A stretch of 64,000 nt of DNA from Bradyrhizobium jicamae (GCF_018130695.1 NZ_JAFCJX010000003.1:302185-366184), one strand, 5' to 3'. Numbered from the stretch's first letter, positions 16,149 through 25,730 are shown. The notes: generated from the letters alone by a model not told the origin. Program-made: numbers and translations.

Positions 16149-17660
16149 TTATTTCGCCTGGGCGTGAACCTTCGCGGCGAGCTTCTCGCTCGATCCCGAT
16201 GACGCCAGTTGCGGGCGATACGAGGCCCAGGGCTGCGCCGCCTCGAACGCGGCCGCGATCTTGAAGATGGTCGGCTCGTCGAGCCAGGGCGCCACGATCT
16301 GCAGGCCGATCGGCAATCCATCCTCATCGAAGCCGCACGGCACGGTGGCGGCCGGCAGGCCGGCGAGATTGATCGGCCAGGAGAATGGCGACCAGCCGAG
16401 ATGCCGATCCACCCCGACGCCGTCGATCCGGTCGACGCCGAGCGAACCGGCCTCGAAGGCGGTGACGGCAACGGTTGGCGTCATCAGCGCATCGACGCGT
16501 TCGAACAGCTTTAGAAATGCACTGCGTGCCTGGCCGCGCCGGTATCCGGCCTCGATATAGTCGGTGCCGCTGTAGCCACGGCCCAGCGCGACGACGTCGC
16601 GATAATCCTTCTCCGATGCCGCGAGGTCCTCGATGCTCTTGCCGAACACGGCAGCGGCCTGCTCGGTGAAGGCGATCGGCTTCAAGGTATTCTCAAGGAT
16701 TTTCGGATCGAGCGCCGGACCATCCTGGCTGACACGCGCGCCACAATCCTCGAGCACGCCGAGCGCCTTGCCGAAGGCGGCCCGAACCGCAGGACTGACG
16801 GCGGCATAGCCGAAATCGATGCTGGCGCCAATCCGCAAGCCGCCGAGCGGCTGCGGTCGCGCGTCAAAACTCCGCGGCGACAGCGGCAGGCTGGCCGCAT
16901 CGCGCAGATCCGGACCGGCGATGAGGCCGAGCACCAGCGCGGCATCCGCGACCGTGCGCGTGATCGGCCCGGTATGCGCCAGTGACGCCCAGGACGGTGG
17001 CGCGAAGCCGGGCGAGCGCGGCACCAGGCCGAAGGTCGGCTTGAGGCCGAACACGCCACAGAACGATGACGGCACCCGGATCGATCCGACACCGTCGGTG
17101 CCGATCGCGATCGGCCCGCAGCCGGCGGCCACCGCGGCCGCCGCACCTCCGCTCGATCCGCCGCTGGTTTTTTGCAGATTCCAGGGATTGCGCGTGATGC
17201 CGGTGACAGGACTGTCCGCAGTCAGCTTGTAGCCGGATTCGCAGGTCGTGGTCTTGCAGGTGATGATCGCGCCCGCCGCCTTCAGCGATGTCACCACGGC
17301 GGCATCGACGTCGGGCACGAAGCTCTTGTTCAGCGGCGCGCCGCCATAGGCGGGCACGCCGCCGACGAACACCAGGTCCTTGATGGTGACGGGCACGCCC
17401 GCGAGTGGGCCGGCGATGTCTCCTGCCCGCATCGCGGCGGTGACGCGATCAGCGTCAGCGCGCGCCTGCTCGTACATCGGCGTCACCACGACATTGCAGG
17501 CCGCGTTGACGGTTTCGAGCGCGGCGATGGTGTCGTCGACGACGTCGCGCGGCGTAAACGCCTTGCGGCGATAGCCATCGACGATCTCGACAGCCGACAG
17601 GGCCGCGAGCCCGCCCGCGGCGGTCGGAAGGGCCGTACGGCCAGAACTCGCTTTGGTCAT
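16149..17660 (-). CDS. Amidase-signature hydrolase, last gene of an eight-gene operon
   Basis: The 503-residue protein is an amidase-signature enzyme. The catalytic Ser-Ser-Lys triad is in place: Lys in VPVTIKDLVF near residue 95, and both Ser in the GGSSGGAAAAVAAGCGP signature near residue 170, with GTDGVGSIRVPSSFCGVFGLKPT following. These enzymes hydrolyse an amide to acid and ammonia. The start codon overlaps the stop of the FAD-subunit gene as ATGA, so translation is coupled. Its position behind a molybdenum hydroxylase and an ABC importer suggests that it opens or deamidates a hydroxylated N-compound. The true substrate is not known. Confidence 0.93.
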   Translation of the reverse strand: MTKASSGRTALPTAAGGLAALSAVEIVDGYRRKAFTPRDVVDDTIAALETVNAACNVVVTPMYEQARADADRVTAAMRAGDIAGPLAGVPVTIKDLVFVGGVPAYGGAPLNKSFVPDVDAAVVTSLKAAGAIITCKTTTCESGYKLTADSPVTGITRNPWNLQKTSGGSSGGAAAAVAAGCGPIAIGTDGVGSIRVPSSFCGVFGLKPTFGLVPRSPGFAPPSWASLAHTGPITRTVADAALVLGLIAGPDLRDAASLPLSPRSFDARPQPLGGLRIGASIDFGYAAVSPAVRAAFGKALGVLEDCGARVSQDGPALDPKILENTLKPIAFTEQAAAVFGKSIEDLAASEKDYRDVVALGRGYSGTDYIEAGYRRGQARSAFLKLFERVDALMTPTVAVTAFEAGSLGVDRIDGVGVDRHLGWSPFSWPINLAGLPAATVPCGFDEDGLPIGLQIVAPWLDEPTIFKIAAAFEAAQPWASYRPQLASSGSSEKLAAKVHAQAK

Positions 17661-18469
17661 GAAGCCGGGCGCTCACTCAATGCCGCCTGGACGGCGCGTT
17701 TCGCCATCACCGTGACCAGATGCGCACGGTAATCGGCTTCGGCATGGATGTCGGAGGTAAGGTTGTCGGTATCGATCCTGATCGCCGCGATGCTTGCGGG
17801 GTCAAAACCCTGCGACAGCGCATGCTCCATCGGCGGCACCCGGAATACGCCGGGCCCCGCGCCCGTGACGGCGACGCGCACACCGTCGCGAAATTTTGCG
17901 ACGAACACGCCGACCAGCGCATAGCGCGACGCAGGAGCCTTGAACTTGGCGTAGCCTGCGAGCAACGGCACCGGAAATCGGACTGCGGTGATGATCTCGC
18001 CCGGCTTCAACGCCGTCTCGAACAGACCGCGGAAGAAATTGTCGGCCGCGATCTCCCGCTCATTGGTGATGATGGTCGCCGCCAGGCCGAGCACGCCGGC
18101 CGGATAGTCAGCCGCCGGATCATTGTTCGCGACCGAGCCGCAAATGGTGCCGCGATTGCGCACCGAGGGGTCGCCGATCTGCGAGGCCAGCGCCGCGAGT
18201 GCCGGGATGCGCGCACGCACCAGCGACGATTTGGCGACCTCGGCATGCGTGGTCATGGCGCCGATCGTGATCGTGGCGTCGTTGTCAGTGCAGCCCTTCA
18301 GGCCCGGCAGCTTCGACAGATCGATCAGCGCCGGCGGGCTCGCCAGCCGCTGCTTCAGCGTCGGGATCAGGGTCATGCCGCCGGCGACCAGCTTGCTGTC
18401 GGGTTCGGCCGCCAGCAGTTTCGCGGCTTCCGGGATCTGGCCCGGCTGATGATAGGCAAACGCTTTCAT
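17657..18469 (-). CDS. Molybdenum hydroxylase FAD-binding subunit (CoxM/XdhB-like)
   Basis: The 270-residue protein is the medium, FAD-binding subunit of a xanthine-dehydrogenase-family enzyme. FAD contacts are visible in VAGGMTLIPTLKQRL near residue 29 and in RNRGTICGSVANNDPAADYPA near residue 104, both family signatures, followed by a CO-dehydrogenase-flavoprotein C-terminal domain. It takes electrons from the 2Fe-2S subunit and hands them to an acceptor. Gene order on the minus strand is small (2Fe-2S), large (Mo), medium (FAD), then amidase. There are 14 bases between the large-subunit stop and this start, and a 4-base overlap with the amidase. Confidence 0.93.
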   Translation of the reverse strand: MKAFAYHQPGQIPEAAKLLAAEPDSKLVAGGMTLIPTLKQRLASPPALIDLSKLPGLKGCTDNDATITIGAMTTHAEVAKSSLVRARIPALAALASQIGDPSVRNRGTICGSVANNDPAADYPAGVLGLAATIITNEREIAADNFFRGLFETALKPGEIITAVRFPVPLLAGYAKFKAPASRYALVGVFVAKFRDGVRVAVTGAGPGVFRVPPMEHALSQGFDPASIAAIRIDTDNLTSDIHAEADYRAHLVTVMAKRAVQAALSERPAS

Positions 18470-18484
18470 TGGTGTTGTCCTCCC

Positions 18485-20872
18485 CTACTCGGCCGCGATC
18501 GGCACCGAGGCGTTCTGGATCAGGCGCCAGATCCGGTTCGGCGTCGCCGGCATGTCGACATGGGTGACACCGAGATGCGACAGCGCGTCGACCACCGCAT
18601 TGATCACGGCGGCCGGCGAGCCGATGGTGCCGACCTCGCCGCAGCCCTTCACGCCCATCGGCGTGTGCGTGCACAGCGTCGAATGGGTCTCGACCTTCAT
18701 CATCGGCATGTGATCGGCGCGCGGCATGCAATAATCCATCAGCGAGCCCGACACGAGCTGGCCGGAGGTCTCGTCATAGACCGCGTTTTCGTAGAGCGCC
18801 TGGCCGACACCCTGCACGATGCCGCCATGCAGCTGCCCTTCGACGATCATCGGATTGATCACTGTGCCGACGTCGTCGACGGCGGTGTAATTGACCAGGG
18901 TCACCGTGCCGGTCTCCGGATCGATCTCGACCTCGGCAATGTGGCAGCCGCCGGGATAGGTGAAGTTGACGGGATCGTAATAGGCCTGCTCCTCGAGGCC
19001 CGGCTCCAGCACTTCGAGCGGATAATCGTGCGGCACATAGGCCGCGCCGGCGATCTCCTCGAATGTCTTGATGCGGTCGGTGCCGGCGACCGAGAATTTG
19101 CCGGCCTCGAACTGAATGTCCTGCTCGCTGGCTTCGAGCAGATGCGCCGCGATCTTCTTGCCCTTGACGATCACCTTGTCGGCCGCCTTCGACAGCGCCG
19201 CACCGCCGACCACCAGCGACCGCGAGCCGTAGGTACCCATGCCGAACTGCACGCGGTCCGTATCGCCGAACACGATGTCGACATTGTCAAAGGGCACGCC
19301 GAGCTTGTCGGAGACGATCTGCGCGAAGGTCGTCTCATGGCCCTGGCCGTGATTGTGGGTACCGATCAGCACCGTCACCTGGCCCGCCGGATGCACGCGG
19401 ACGGTCGCGCTCTCGTAAAGGCCACCACGCGCGCCGAGCCTGCCGGCGAAGCGCGATGGCGCCAGCCCACAGGCTTCGACATAGGTCGAGAAGCCGAGCC
19501 CGCGGAATTTGCCCTTGCGTTCGGAAGCCGCCTTGCGGGCACCAAAGTTCTTGACGTCGCCGGCGACCAGCGCGCCGTCGAGGCAGCCGACGGGATCGCC
19601 GGAATCGTACTGCACCAGCACCGGCGTCTGGTACGGATAGGCCTCTTTCGGGATCATGTTGCGACGGCGCAACTCGACGCGATCGATGCCCATCTCGCTT
19701 GCCGCGACATCGACGATGCGCTCGACGACGAAGGTTGCCTCGGGACGGCCAGCACCGCGATAGGCGTCAACCGGCACGGTGTTGGTGAAGACGACCTTGA
19801 CGTTGCAATAGATCGCCGGCGTCGTGTAGACGCCGCCGAGCAGCGGACCGTAGAGATTGGTCGGAATGTTCGGACCGAAGGTCGAGAGATAGCCGCCCAT
19901 ATTGGCGAGCGTCTTGACCCGCAGCGCCAGGAATTTTCCGTTCTCGTCGAGCGCGAGCTCGGCCTCGGTGACGTGGTCGCGGCCGTGGCGGTCCGAGACG
20001 TAGCCCTCGGAGCGGCTCGCCACCCATTTGATCGGCCGCATCACGCGCTTGGCGGCCCAGGTGATGACCGCTTCCTCGCCATAGTGGAACTGCTTGACGC
20101 CAAAGCCGCCACCGACGTCGGGCGCCACCACACGCAGCTTGTGCTGGGGTATCTTCAGCACCAGCGCCCCCATCAGGAAGCGCACCACATGCGGGAACTG
20201 GCTGGTGCTCCACAACGTGTAGCGATCGGTGCCCGGCTCGTATTCGGCGATCGCCGCACGCGGCTCCATCGGATTGCCGATCAGGCGGTTGTTGGTCAGG
20301 CTGAGCTTCGCGACATGGGCGGCCTTCTGGAACGCGGTCTCCACCGCGGCCTTGTCGCCGAGCTCCCAGTCGCAGCAGATGTTGCTGGGCACGTCGTCGA
20401 ACAGTTGCGGCGCGCCGGGCCTGACGGCATCGAGTACGCCGACCACCGAGGACAGCACCTCGTAATCGACCTCCACCAGCTCGGCGGCGACGTTCGCCTG
20501 CTCCACCGTCTCGGCGACGACAAAGGCCACGAGGTCGCCGACGAAACGGACCTTGCCCTGCGCCAGCATCGGGAACGGCGGCTCCTTCATCGGCACGCCC
20601 TTGGCATCACTGATGCCCCAGCCGCAGGGCAGCGAGCCCAACCCATCGGCCGCGACATCATCGCCGGTCAGCACGGCAATGACACCGGGCGCGGCCAGCG
20701 CCGCGCTCTTGTCGATCCCGCGCAGCACGGCATGGGCGTGCGGCGAGCGAATGAACACACCCGCGGTCATCCCGGCGCGCTTGATGTCGGAGACGTAATT
20801 GCCACGCCCGGTCAGAAACCGCTGGTCTTCCTTGCGCTTCGGTGCAGCACCAATTCCGATCACGTCACCCAT
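18485..20872 (-). CDS. Molybdenum hydroxylase large subunit (CoxL form II-like)
   Basis: The 795-residue subunit binds the molybdenum-cytosine-dinucleotide-type cofactor. Visible signatures are DVGGGFGVKQ, the active-site loop AYRGAGRPEA (the form II pattern; true CO dehydrogenases have AYRCSFR), GTHNHGQGHETTFAQI and the C-terminal GCGEVGTIGSPAAV with the catalytic Glu. It should hydroxylate an aromatic heterocycle or aldehyde using water, not oxidise CO. I chose ATG 20872 because the protein then begins MGDVIGIGAAPKRKEDQRFLTG, as family members do; the longer open frame overlaps the 2Fe-2S gene. It sits 2 bases after that gene. The substrate is unknown. Confidence 0.94.
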   Translation of the reverse strand: MGDVIGIGAAPKRKEDQRFLTGRGNYVSDIKRAGMTAGVFIRSPHAHAVLRGIDKSAALAAPGVIAVLTGDDVAADGLGSLPCGWGISDAKGVPMKEPPFPMLAQGKVRFVGDLVAFVVAETVEQANVAAELVEVDYEVLSSVVGVLDAVRPGAPQLFDDVPSNICCDWELGDKAAVETAFQKAAHVAKLSLTNNRLIGNPMEPRAAIAEYEPGTDRYTLWSTSQFPHVVRFLMGALVLKIPQHKLRVVAPDVGGGFGVKQFHYGEEAVITWAAKRVMRPIKWVASRSEGYVSDRHGRDHVTEAELALDENGKFLALRVKTLANMGGYLSTFGPNIPTNLYGPLLGGVYTTPAIYCNVKVVFTNTVPVDAYRGAGRPEATFVVERIVDVAASEMGIDRVELRRRNMIPKEAYPYQTPVLVQYDSGDPVGCLDGALVAGDVKNFGARKAASERKGKFRGLGFSTYVEACGLAPSRFAGRLGARGGLYESATVRVHPAGQVTVLIGTHNHGQGHETTFAQIVSDKLGVPFDNVDIVFGDTDRVQFGMGTYGSRSLVVGGAALSKAADKVIVKGKKIAAHLLEASEQDIQFEAGKFSVAGTDRIKTFEEIAGAAYVPHDYPLEVLEPGLEEQAYYDPVNFTYPGGCHIAEVEIDPETGTVTLVNYTAVDDVGTVINPMIVEGQLHGGIVQGVGQALYENAVYDETSGQLVSGSLMDYCMPRADHMPMMKVETHSTLCTHTPMGVKGCGEVGTIGSPAAVINAVVDALSHLGVTHVDMPATPNRIWRLIQNASVPIAAE

Positions 20873-20874
20873 GG

Positions 20875-21363
20875 TCACTCCCCCGCGTTTGCCGCATGCA
20901 TGGCGGCAGCGCCCGCCATCACCGAGACGACGATGTTCTGATAGCCGGTGCAGCGGCAGATGTTGCCTTCGAGGCCGTGGCGCACCTCGGCTTCGGTCAG
21001 CACGCCCTTGTCCTGCGCCAGCGCCACCGCGGTCATCACCATGCCCGGCGTGCAGAACCCGCATTGCAGCCCATGGTTTTCGCGGAACGCCTCCTGCATC
21101 GGATGCAGCCGGTTCGATCCGGGCGCACCCTGCAGCCCTTCGATGGTGAGCAGCGTAGCGCCGTCGAGCGCCGGCGCCAGCAATGTGCAACTCTTCACCG
21201 GCGCGCCATTGAGATGCACGACGCAGGCGCCGCATTGGCTGGTGTCGCAGCCGATATGGGTGCCGGTCAGATTGAGGTGCTCGCGCAGCAGCTCGGTCAC
21301 GAGCATCGATGGCGCGACATCGACCGAGGTCGGTCTGCCGTTGAGTGTGAAGGATATCTGCAC
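20875..21363 (-). CDS. Molybdenum hydroxylase 2Fe-2S subunit (CoxS-like)
   Basis: The 162-residue small subunit carries two 2Fe-2S clusters: a plant-type one with CDTSQCGACVVHLNG and a later Cys in SCTLL, and a C-terminal one with CGFCTPGM and CRCTGYQNI. It passes electrons from the Mo centre to FAD. The start codon is GTG, supported by AGGGAG eight bases upstream and by the family N-terminus. It begins 27 bases after the ATP-binding protein of the ABC importer, so the importer and enzyme are likely on one mRNA. Confidence 0.95.
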   Translation of the reverse strand: MQISFTLNGRPTSVDVAPSMLVTELLREHLNLTGTHIGCDTSQCGACVVHLNGAPVKSCTLLAPALDGATLLTIEGLQGAPGSNRLHPMQEAFRENHGLQCGFCTPGMVMTAVALAQDKGVLTEAEVRHGLEGNICRCTGYQNIVVSVMAGAAAMHAANAGE

Positions 21364-21390
21364 GATGGATACTCCCTGTCGAGAACGGGT

Positions 21391-22497
21391 TCAGGCAAGA
21401 GCACGGGCGCGGTCGGCCACCCAGGTGGCCAGCACGACGTCGCCGACATTGAGCGGATCGGAGAAGAACGTTTTCTCGGGCACATAGGCGACGAACTCAT
21501 CATCGGGGATCGCGTCGAGCATCACCTTGACGAAGGCGCCCTGATATTCGATCGCCAGCACGCGAGCCGACAGCGCCGCAGCGCGCCCGGGAGGCAATTG
21601 CGCATCGGGCCGCATCAGCTCCACATCGTCGCGGCGCACCGCGATATCGACGCTGTCGCCGACGCTGATCTTGCGGGCCTGCAGTGGCACCTCGATGCCC
21701 GCGCCCTGTACCGGCTGCACCAGCGTGAACGTGGCGCCGTTGACCTTCTCGACCCGTCCGGACAGCACGTTCTGTCCACCCATGAACTCGGCGACGTAGC
21801 GGTCGAGCGGCTGGGCGTAGACTTCGCGCGCCGGCCCGGCCTGCTTGATCCTGCCGTTGTCCATGACGACGACGAGATCGGCGAGCGCGATCGCCTCGAG
21901 CTGGGTATGGGTGACGTGGATGAAGGTGATGCCGAGCTCGCGCTGCATGCGGCGCAGCTCCTGGCGCATCTGCACGCGGAGCTGCTCGTCGAGCGCCGAC
22001 AGCGGCTCATCGAGCAGCAGCACCTTTGGCCCCGTGATCGCGGCCCGCGCCAGCGCCACGCGCTGCTGCTGGCCGCCTGACAGATGCGACGGCAGCCGAT
22101 CGGCGAATTTCGTCAGCCTGACCTTTTCGATCATCGCGTCGGCGGCCTTGAGGCGCTCCGTCTTCGACATGCCGCGCACCCGCAGCGCAAAGGCGATGTT
22201 GTCGCGCACCGTCAGATGCGGGAACAGCGCGTAGGACTGGAACATCATCGCGGTGCGCCGCTCCACCGGCGGCAGGCCGACCACGTTCTGGCCGCCGATC
22301 ACGATCTCGCCGGCTGAGGGATCCTCATGCCCCGCGATCATGCGCAGGATCGTGGTCTTGCCGCAGCCGGAGGGCCCGATGAAGCAGCAATAGGCGCCGT
22401 CCTCGATCTTGAGATTGACGCCGTCGACAACATTGGTCACGCCGTCAAAGCTCTTGCAGACCCCGGCCAGCTCGATATCGCCGCGCTCGATCTTCAT
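21391..22497 (-). CDS. ABC transporter ATP-binding protein, polyamine/opine type
   Basis: The 368-residue ATPase has Walker A GPSGCGKTT, the signature [14 protein letters not shown], Walker B VLLLDEPLSALD and the H-loop HVTHTQLEA, plus a C-terminal regulatory (TOBE) domain, as in PotA-type importers. Start at ATG 22497 has AGAGG eight bases upstream; a TTG two codons earlier is also possible. It follows the permease pair and a binding protein of the spermidine/putrescine class, and would power uptake across the inner membrane. The substrate could be a polyamine, an amino acid derivative or another organic base. Confidence 0.94.
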   Translation of the reverse strand: MKIERGDIELAGVCKSFDGVTNVVDGVNLKIEDGAYCCFIGPSGCGKTTILRMIAGHEDPSAGEIVIGGQNVVGLPPVERRTAMMFQSYALFPHLTVRDNIAFALRVRGMSKTERLKAADAMIEKVRLTKFADRLPSHLSGGQQQRVALARAAITGPKVLLLDEPLSALDEQLRVQMRQELRRMQRELGITFIHVTHTQLEAIALADLVVVMDNGRIKQAGPAREVYAQPLDRYVAEFMGGQNVLSGRVEKVNGATFTLVQPVQGAGIEVPLQARKISVGDSVDIAVRRDDVELMRPDAQLPPGRAAALSARVLAIEYQGAFVKVMLDAIPDDEFVAYVPEKTFFSDPLNVGDVVLATWVADRARALA

Positions 22498-22506
22498 ATC
22501 CAACCT

Positions 22507-23400
22507 CTAACCTGCCGCGGCGCGGCTGCCGCGCTTCTTCTGGATCAGCACGATGGTGCCGAGGCTCACGCCGATCACGATGAAGGAGATGATCGTCGTC
22601 ACCGTGCCGAGCGCGTAGAGCGAGGGCGACGTCACGTTCAGCGTCATGCTCCAGATCTCGAGCGGCAGGGTGTTGAGCGAGCCCGCGGTCTGCAGGCTGC
22701 GCGCGAATTCATCATAAGACAGTGTGAAGCCGAACAGTGCCACCGCGACGAGGCCCGGCGCGAGCACCGGCACGATCACGAGCCAGATCGCCTGCCAGCG
22801 GCTGGCGCCGAGATCGCGCGCCGCCTCCTCCCAGGCATTGTTGAAGCGCGACATCACCGCGAACATCACGAGCACGCCGAACGGCAAGGTCCAGGACAGC
22901 TGCGCGCCGAGCGCGGAGGTGTACCAGCTCGCATTGAGGCCGAGTGCCTGGAACAGCAGACCGGTGCCGAGGCCAAGCACCAGGCCCGGCGCCACCAGGC
23001 TGCCGATCATCATGTAGAACACGAAGCCGTCACCCCTGAAGCGGCGGCGGAAGCCGAGCCCGGCCATGAACGAGATCACGACCGTGATAACAGTGACCAG
23101 CACTGCGAGCTTGATCGAGCGATCGAACGAGCCCTTGACGTCGCCGGTCCGCACCTGCGTGAACAGGTCGACGAACCAGTGCAGCGAATGGCCCTTCATC
23201 GGAAACACCAGCCCGCCGCGGACATCCTGGAACGACAGGATGTAGATGCAGATCATCGGCCCATAGAGCGCGATCACGTAGGCGGTGAACAGCCCAGCCA
23301 GGACGTAGAAGGTCCACGGCCGGCCACCGCGGCTCGGCGCAATCGCCTTCCGCGTAGCGGGAGCCGCGACCACTCTGAGATCCGATGTCGCCATGCTCAT
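22507..23400 (-). CDS. ABC transporter permease (PotC-like)
   Basis: The 297-residue membrane protein has six predicted transmembrane helices, starting with WTFYVLAGLFTAYVIALYGP near residue 29, and an EAA loop (EEAARDLGASRWQAIWLVIVPVLAPG) that contacts the ATPase. Its N-terminus overlaps the upstream permease gene by four bases (ATGA), so their synthesis is coupled. It pairs with the 23397-24293 permease to form the importer channel. The C-terminal IVLIQKKRGSRAAAG is cytoplasmic. Confidence 0.93.
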   Translation of the reverse strand: MSMATSDLRVVAAPATRKAIAPSRGGRPWTFYVLAGLFTAYVIALYGPMICIYILSFQDVRGGLVFPMKGHSLHWFVDLFTQVRTGDVKGSFDRSIKLAVLVTVITVVISFMAGLGFRRRFRGDGFVFYMMIGSLVAPGLVLGLGTGLLFQALGLNASWYTSALGAQLSWTLPFGVLVMFAVMSRFNNAWEEAARDLGASRWQAIWLVIVPVLAPGLVAVALFGFTLSYDEFARSLQTAGSLNTLPLEIWSMTLNVTSPSLYALGTVTTIISFIVIGVSLGTIVLIQKKRGSRAAAG

Positions 23401-24293
23401 CGCGCGATCTCCTGGCGGATATCGACGGTGCGCAGGATCAGCGCGACGATCGCGACCAGCACCAGCGTCAGCAGCACGGCACTGGCCGCCGCCGTCGGAT
23501 ATTGCAGCACGCCGACGTCTTCATAGAAGGCGCTGACCACCGAGGCCGAGCCACCGCCCGACATCACCTTCACGACGAAGAAGTCACCCATCACGATCGA
23601 CACCACGAAGATGGTCCCGAGCGCGATGCCGCTCTTGGACATCGGCACCACGATATGGCGCATGATGTCGAAACGGCTGGCGCCGGCATCAACCGCGGCC
23701 TCGATCACCCGCTTGTCGATCCGCGCCATCGCGTTGAAGATCGGCACGATCATGAAGATCGTGAGCTGGTGGACATAGGCGATCACGACCGCAAGATCGG
23801 AGAACAGCAACACTTCCAGCGGCTGGTTGATGACGTGCGCCGACATCAGCCCGGCATTGATCAGGCCTTCCTTGCCGAGCAAGGGAATCCAGGAGATCAT
23901 CCGGATGATGTTCGAGGTCCAGAACGGCACCGTGCAGACCAGGAACAGGCCAATCGCCAGCAGCTGGTTGCGAACGTGGAACACCAGGAAATAGGCGACG
24001 AAGAAACCGATCACCAGCGTGAACAGCCAGGTGAAGAAGGTGAACTTGATTGTCGCCAAATAAAGCTTCAGCGTCAGCGCCGAATGTAGCACCTCGATGT
24101 AATTCGAAAGCGTGAAGCCCGGCGTCAGCCCGCCAAAGCCGTCGGTCTGGAAGAAGCTCGCCGCCAGCACCACCAGGATCGGCGCAACGAAGAATGGTAC
24201 CAGCACCGCGATCAGCGGTGTCACGTAAAGCCAGCCGGAGAGATTGGCGCGTGAAGGACTCTTTGTGCGTGGAAGACCTGGACTGCTTTGCAT
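23397..24293 (-). CDS. ABC transporter permease (PotB-like)
   Basis: The 298-residue permease has six predicted transmembrane helices, from LYVTPLIAVLVPFFVAPILVV near residue 22, and an EAA loop (EAAVDAGASRFDIMRHIVVPMSKSG). It is the first permease after the binding-protein gene, from which it is separated by 96 bases. That gap contains a GC-rich palindromic stretch (GTGCCGGCAC at 24328 and a second GCCGGC at 24346), which could lower read-through so that binding protein is made in excess; this is inferred. Confidence 0.93.
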   Translation of the reverse strand: MQSSPGLPRTKSPSRANLSGWLYVTPLIAVLVPFFVAPILVVLAASFFQTDGFGGLTPGFTLSNYIEVLHSALTLKLYLATIKFTFFTWLFTLVIGFFVAYFLVFHVRNQLLAIGLFLVCTVPFWTSNIIRMISWIPLLGKEGLINAGLMSAHVINQPLEVLLFSDLAVVIAYVHQLTIFMIVPIFNAMARIDKRVIEAAVDAGASRFDIMRHIVVPMSKSGIALGTIFVVSIVMGDFFVVKVMSGGGSASVVSAFYEDVGVLQYPTAAASAVLLTLVLVAIVALILRTVDIRQEIAR

Positions 24294-24389
24294 GTCGGCG
24301 GTGGTCCGCTCGTCGAATTCGGGAAGGGTGCCGGCACGTCGCCGCGCCGGCCGTCGTCGTCAGGGAAGGAGAATGATGCGAAGCAGGAT

Positions 24390-25730
24390 CTACGCCACCT
24401 TGAAGTCGTTCCAGCGCTTGTTCATGTAGGCGGCTTCGTCCATCAGCGTGTTCCAGCAGGAGATGTTGGTGACGCGGTCGAGGAAGGAGCCGCCGTCGCG
24501 CTTGGTGCCGGCCTTTTCCATCGGCACGCCGTAGGGATCGTTGACCACCTCGGGCGCGGGCTTGCCCTCGTACCAGAACTCCCATTCGGCCGGCGTCAGG
24601 AATTTCTTCGCGGTCGACGGCACCGGGCTGTAATAGCCGTAACGCGCGACGAAGCCGCCCTGCCAGCCCGACAGATACCAGTTGAGATATTCATAAGCGG
24701 CGTCGAGCTTCTTGCCCGAGAGGTGCTTCATCAGGCCCATGCCGTTGCACCAGCCGCGATAACCTTCCTTGCCGTTCTTGACGTTGACCGGCGCGTAGAC
24801 GCAGGGAATCTCTTTCACGCGCACCGCGGCGACTGCCGGCGACCACATCGACTGGATCACCACCTCGCCTGCCGCCATCAGCTGCACCGACTGGTCGAAG
24901 GTGGTCCAGGTGGCACGGAACTGACCGGACCGCTTCAGCTCGATCAGCTTGTTGCAGGTGAAGTCGATCTCCTCCTTGATCATATTGCCCTTGTTGCCGT
25001 ACTTGATCAGCCCGGCACTCTCGAAGCACAGCGCCGCATCCATGATCCCGATCGCGGGCACGTCGAGGATCGCGGCCTTGCCCTTGAACTTGGGATCGAT
25101 CAGGTCCTTCCACTCGGTGACTTCGTGCCCGACGAGGTCGGGCCGATAGCCGATGGAGTCGGCGTTGTAGACCTGCGGCAGGAAGGTCGCCCACTCCGTG
25201 ACACCCTCATGCAGATCGGTGGCATCGGGCTTTTCGATGTACATCGCCTCATAGGGCGAGATGCCCTGGCGCGGGATCTTGTGGCCGTTGATCTCGCCCT
25301 TGGTGAAGATCGGCAGGATGTTGTCGAACTCCTTGATCTTCTTGACCTCGATGCCCTGGATCACGCCGCGCTTGGCGGCGAGCTTGGCCTGCCAGCCCTC
25401 GAGATCGGCGATGTCGACGGTGTTGGGCTGCGAGATGAACCGGTTGATCGCAGCCGAGGTGTCGAGATTCTGCATCGTCACCTTGAAGCCGAGATCCTTG
25501 GCGGCCTGGTCGCCGATCGCCTTCACCACCGAATAGGACACGCCGGCATGGCGCAGCTCGATGTCCTTGATCTCCTGCGCCCAGATCGTCGGAACGCTGA
25601 AGACATCGGATCCTGCAGCAGCGCCGGCCAGTGCTGCACCCGCCTTCAACAACGAACGCCGGCTCACGTTCTTGCCGGCCGCAGCAGCTTTCCCCTGTTG
25701 ATCGTTCGACGTCCTCGTCGGCTGAGACAT
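24390..25730 (-). CDS. ABC transporter substrate-binding protein (PotD-like, Tat-exported)
   Basis: The 446-residue protein carries a twin-arginine signal (SRRSLLKAGAALAGAAAG near residue 23), so it is exported folded to the periplasm. The mature part has the layout of PotD-type binding proteins, with segments such as DLVGHEVTEWKDLIDPKFKGKAAI and KLDAAYEYLNWYLSGWQGGF. It is longer than E. coli PotD (348 aa). It is the first gene of the apparent eight-gene operon: binding protein, two permeases, ATPase, 2Fe-2S, Mo and FAD subunits, amidase. GAGGG lies upstream of the ATG. The ligand is unknown, and may be the Mo-hydroxylase substrate. Confidence 0.93.
   Translation of the reverse strand: MSQPTRTSNDQQGKAAAAGKNVSRRSLLKAGAALAGAAAGSDVFSVPTIWAQEIKDIELRHAGVSYSVVKAIGDQAAKDLGFKVTMQNLDTSAAINRFISQPNTVDIADLEGWQAKLAAKRGVIQGIEVKKIKEFDNILPIFTKGEINGHKIPRQGISPYEAMYIEKPDATDLHEGVTEWATFLPQVYNADSIGYRPDLVGHEVTEWKDLIDPKFKGKAAILDVPAIGIMDAALCFESAGLIKYGNKGNMIKEEIDFTCNKLIELKRSGQFRATWTTFDQSVQLMAAGEVVIQSMWSPAVAAVRVKEIPCVYAPVNVKNGKEGYRGWCNGMGLMKHLSGKKLDAAYEYLNWYLSGWQGGFVARYGYYSPVPSTAKKFLTPAEWEFWYEGKPAPEVVNDPYGVPMEKAGTKRDGGSFLDRVTNISCWNTLMDEAAYMNKRWNDFKVA

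Noticed and set aside
17720..20941. A very long open frame (over 1000 codons) on the plus strand
   Set aside because: It is the antisense of the FAD and Mo-hydroxylase genes. Its predicted protein is rich in Arg, His, Asp and Gly and lacks domains, as expected for the opposite strand of GC-rich coding DNA.
18485..21363. True carbon-monoxide dehydrogenase (coxSLM)
   Set aside because: The large-subunit active-site loop reads AYRGAGR, the form II pattern, not the AYRCSFR of CO dehydrogenase, and the accessory cox genes are absent.
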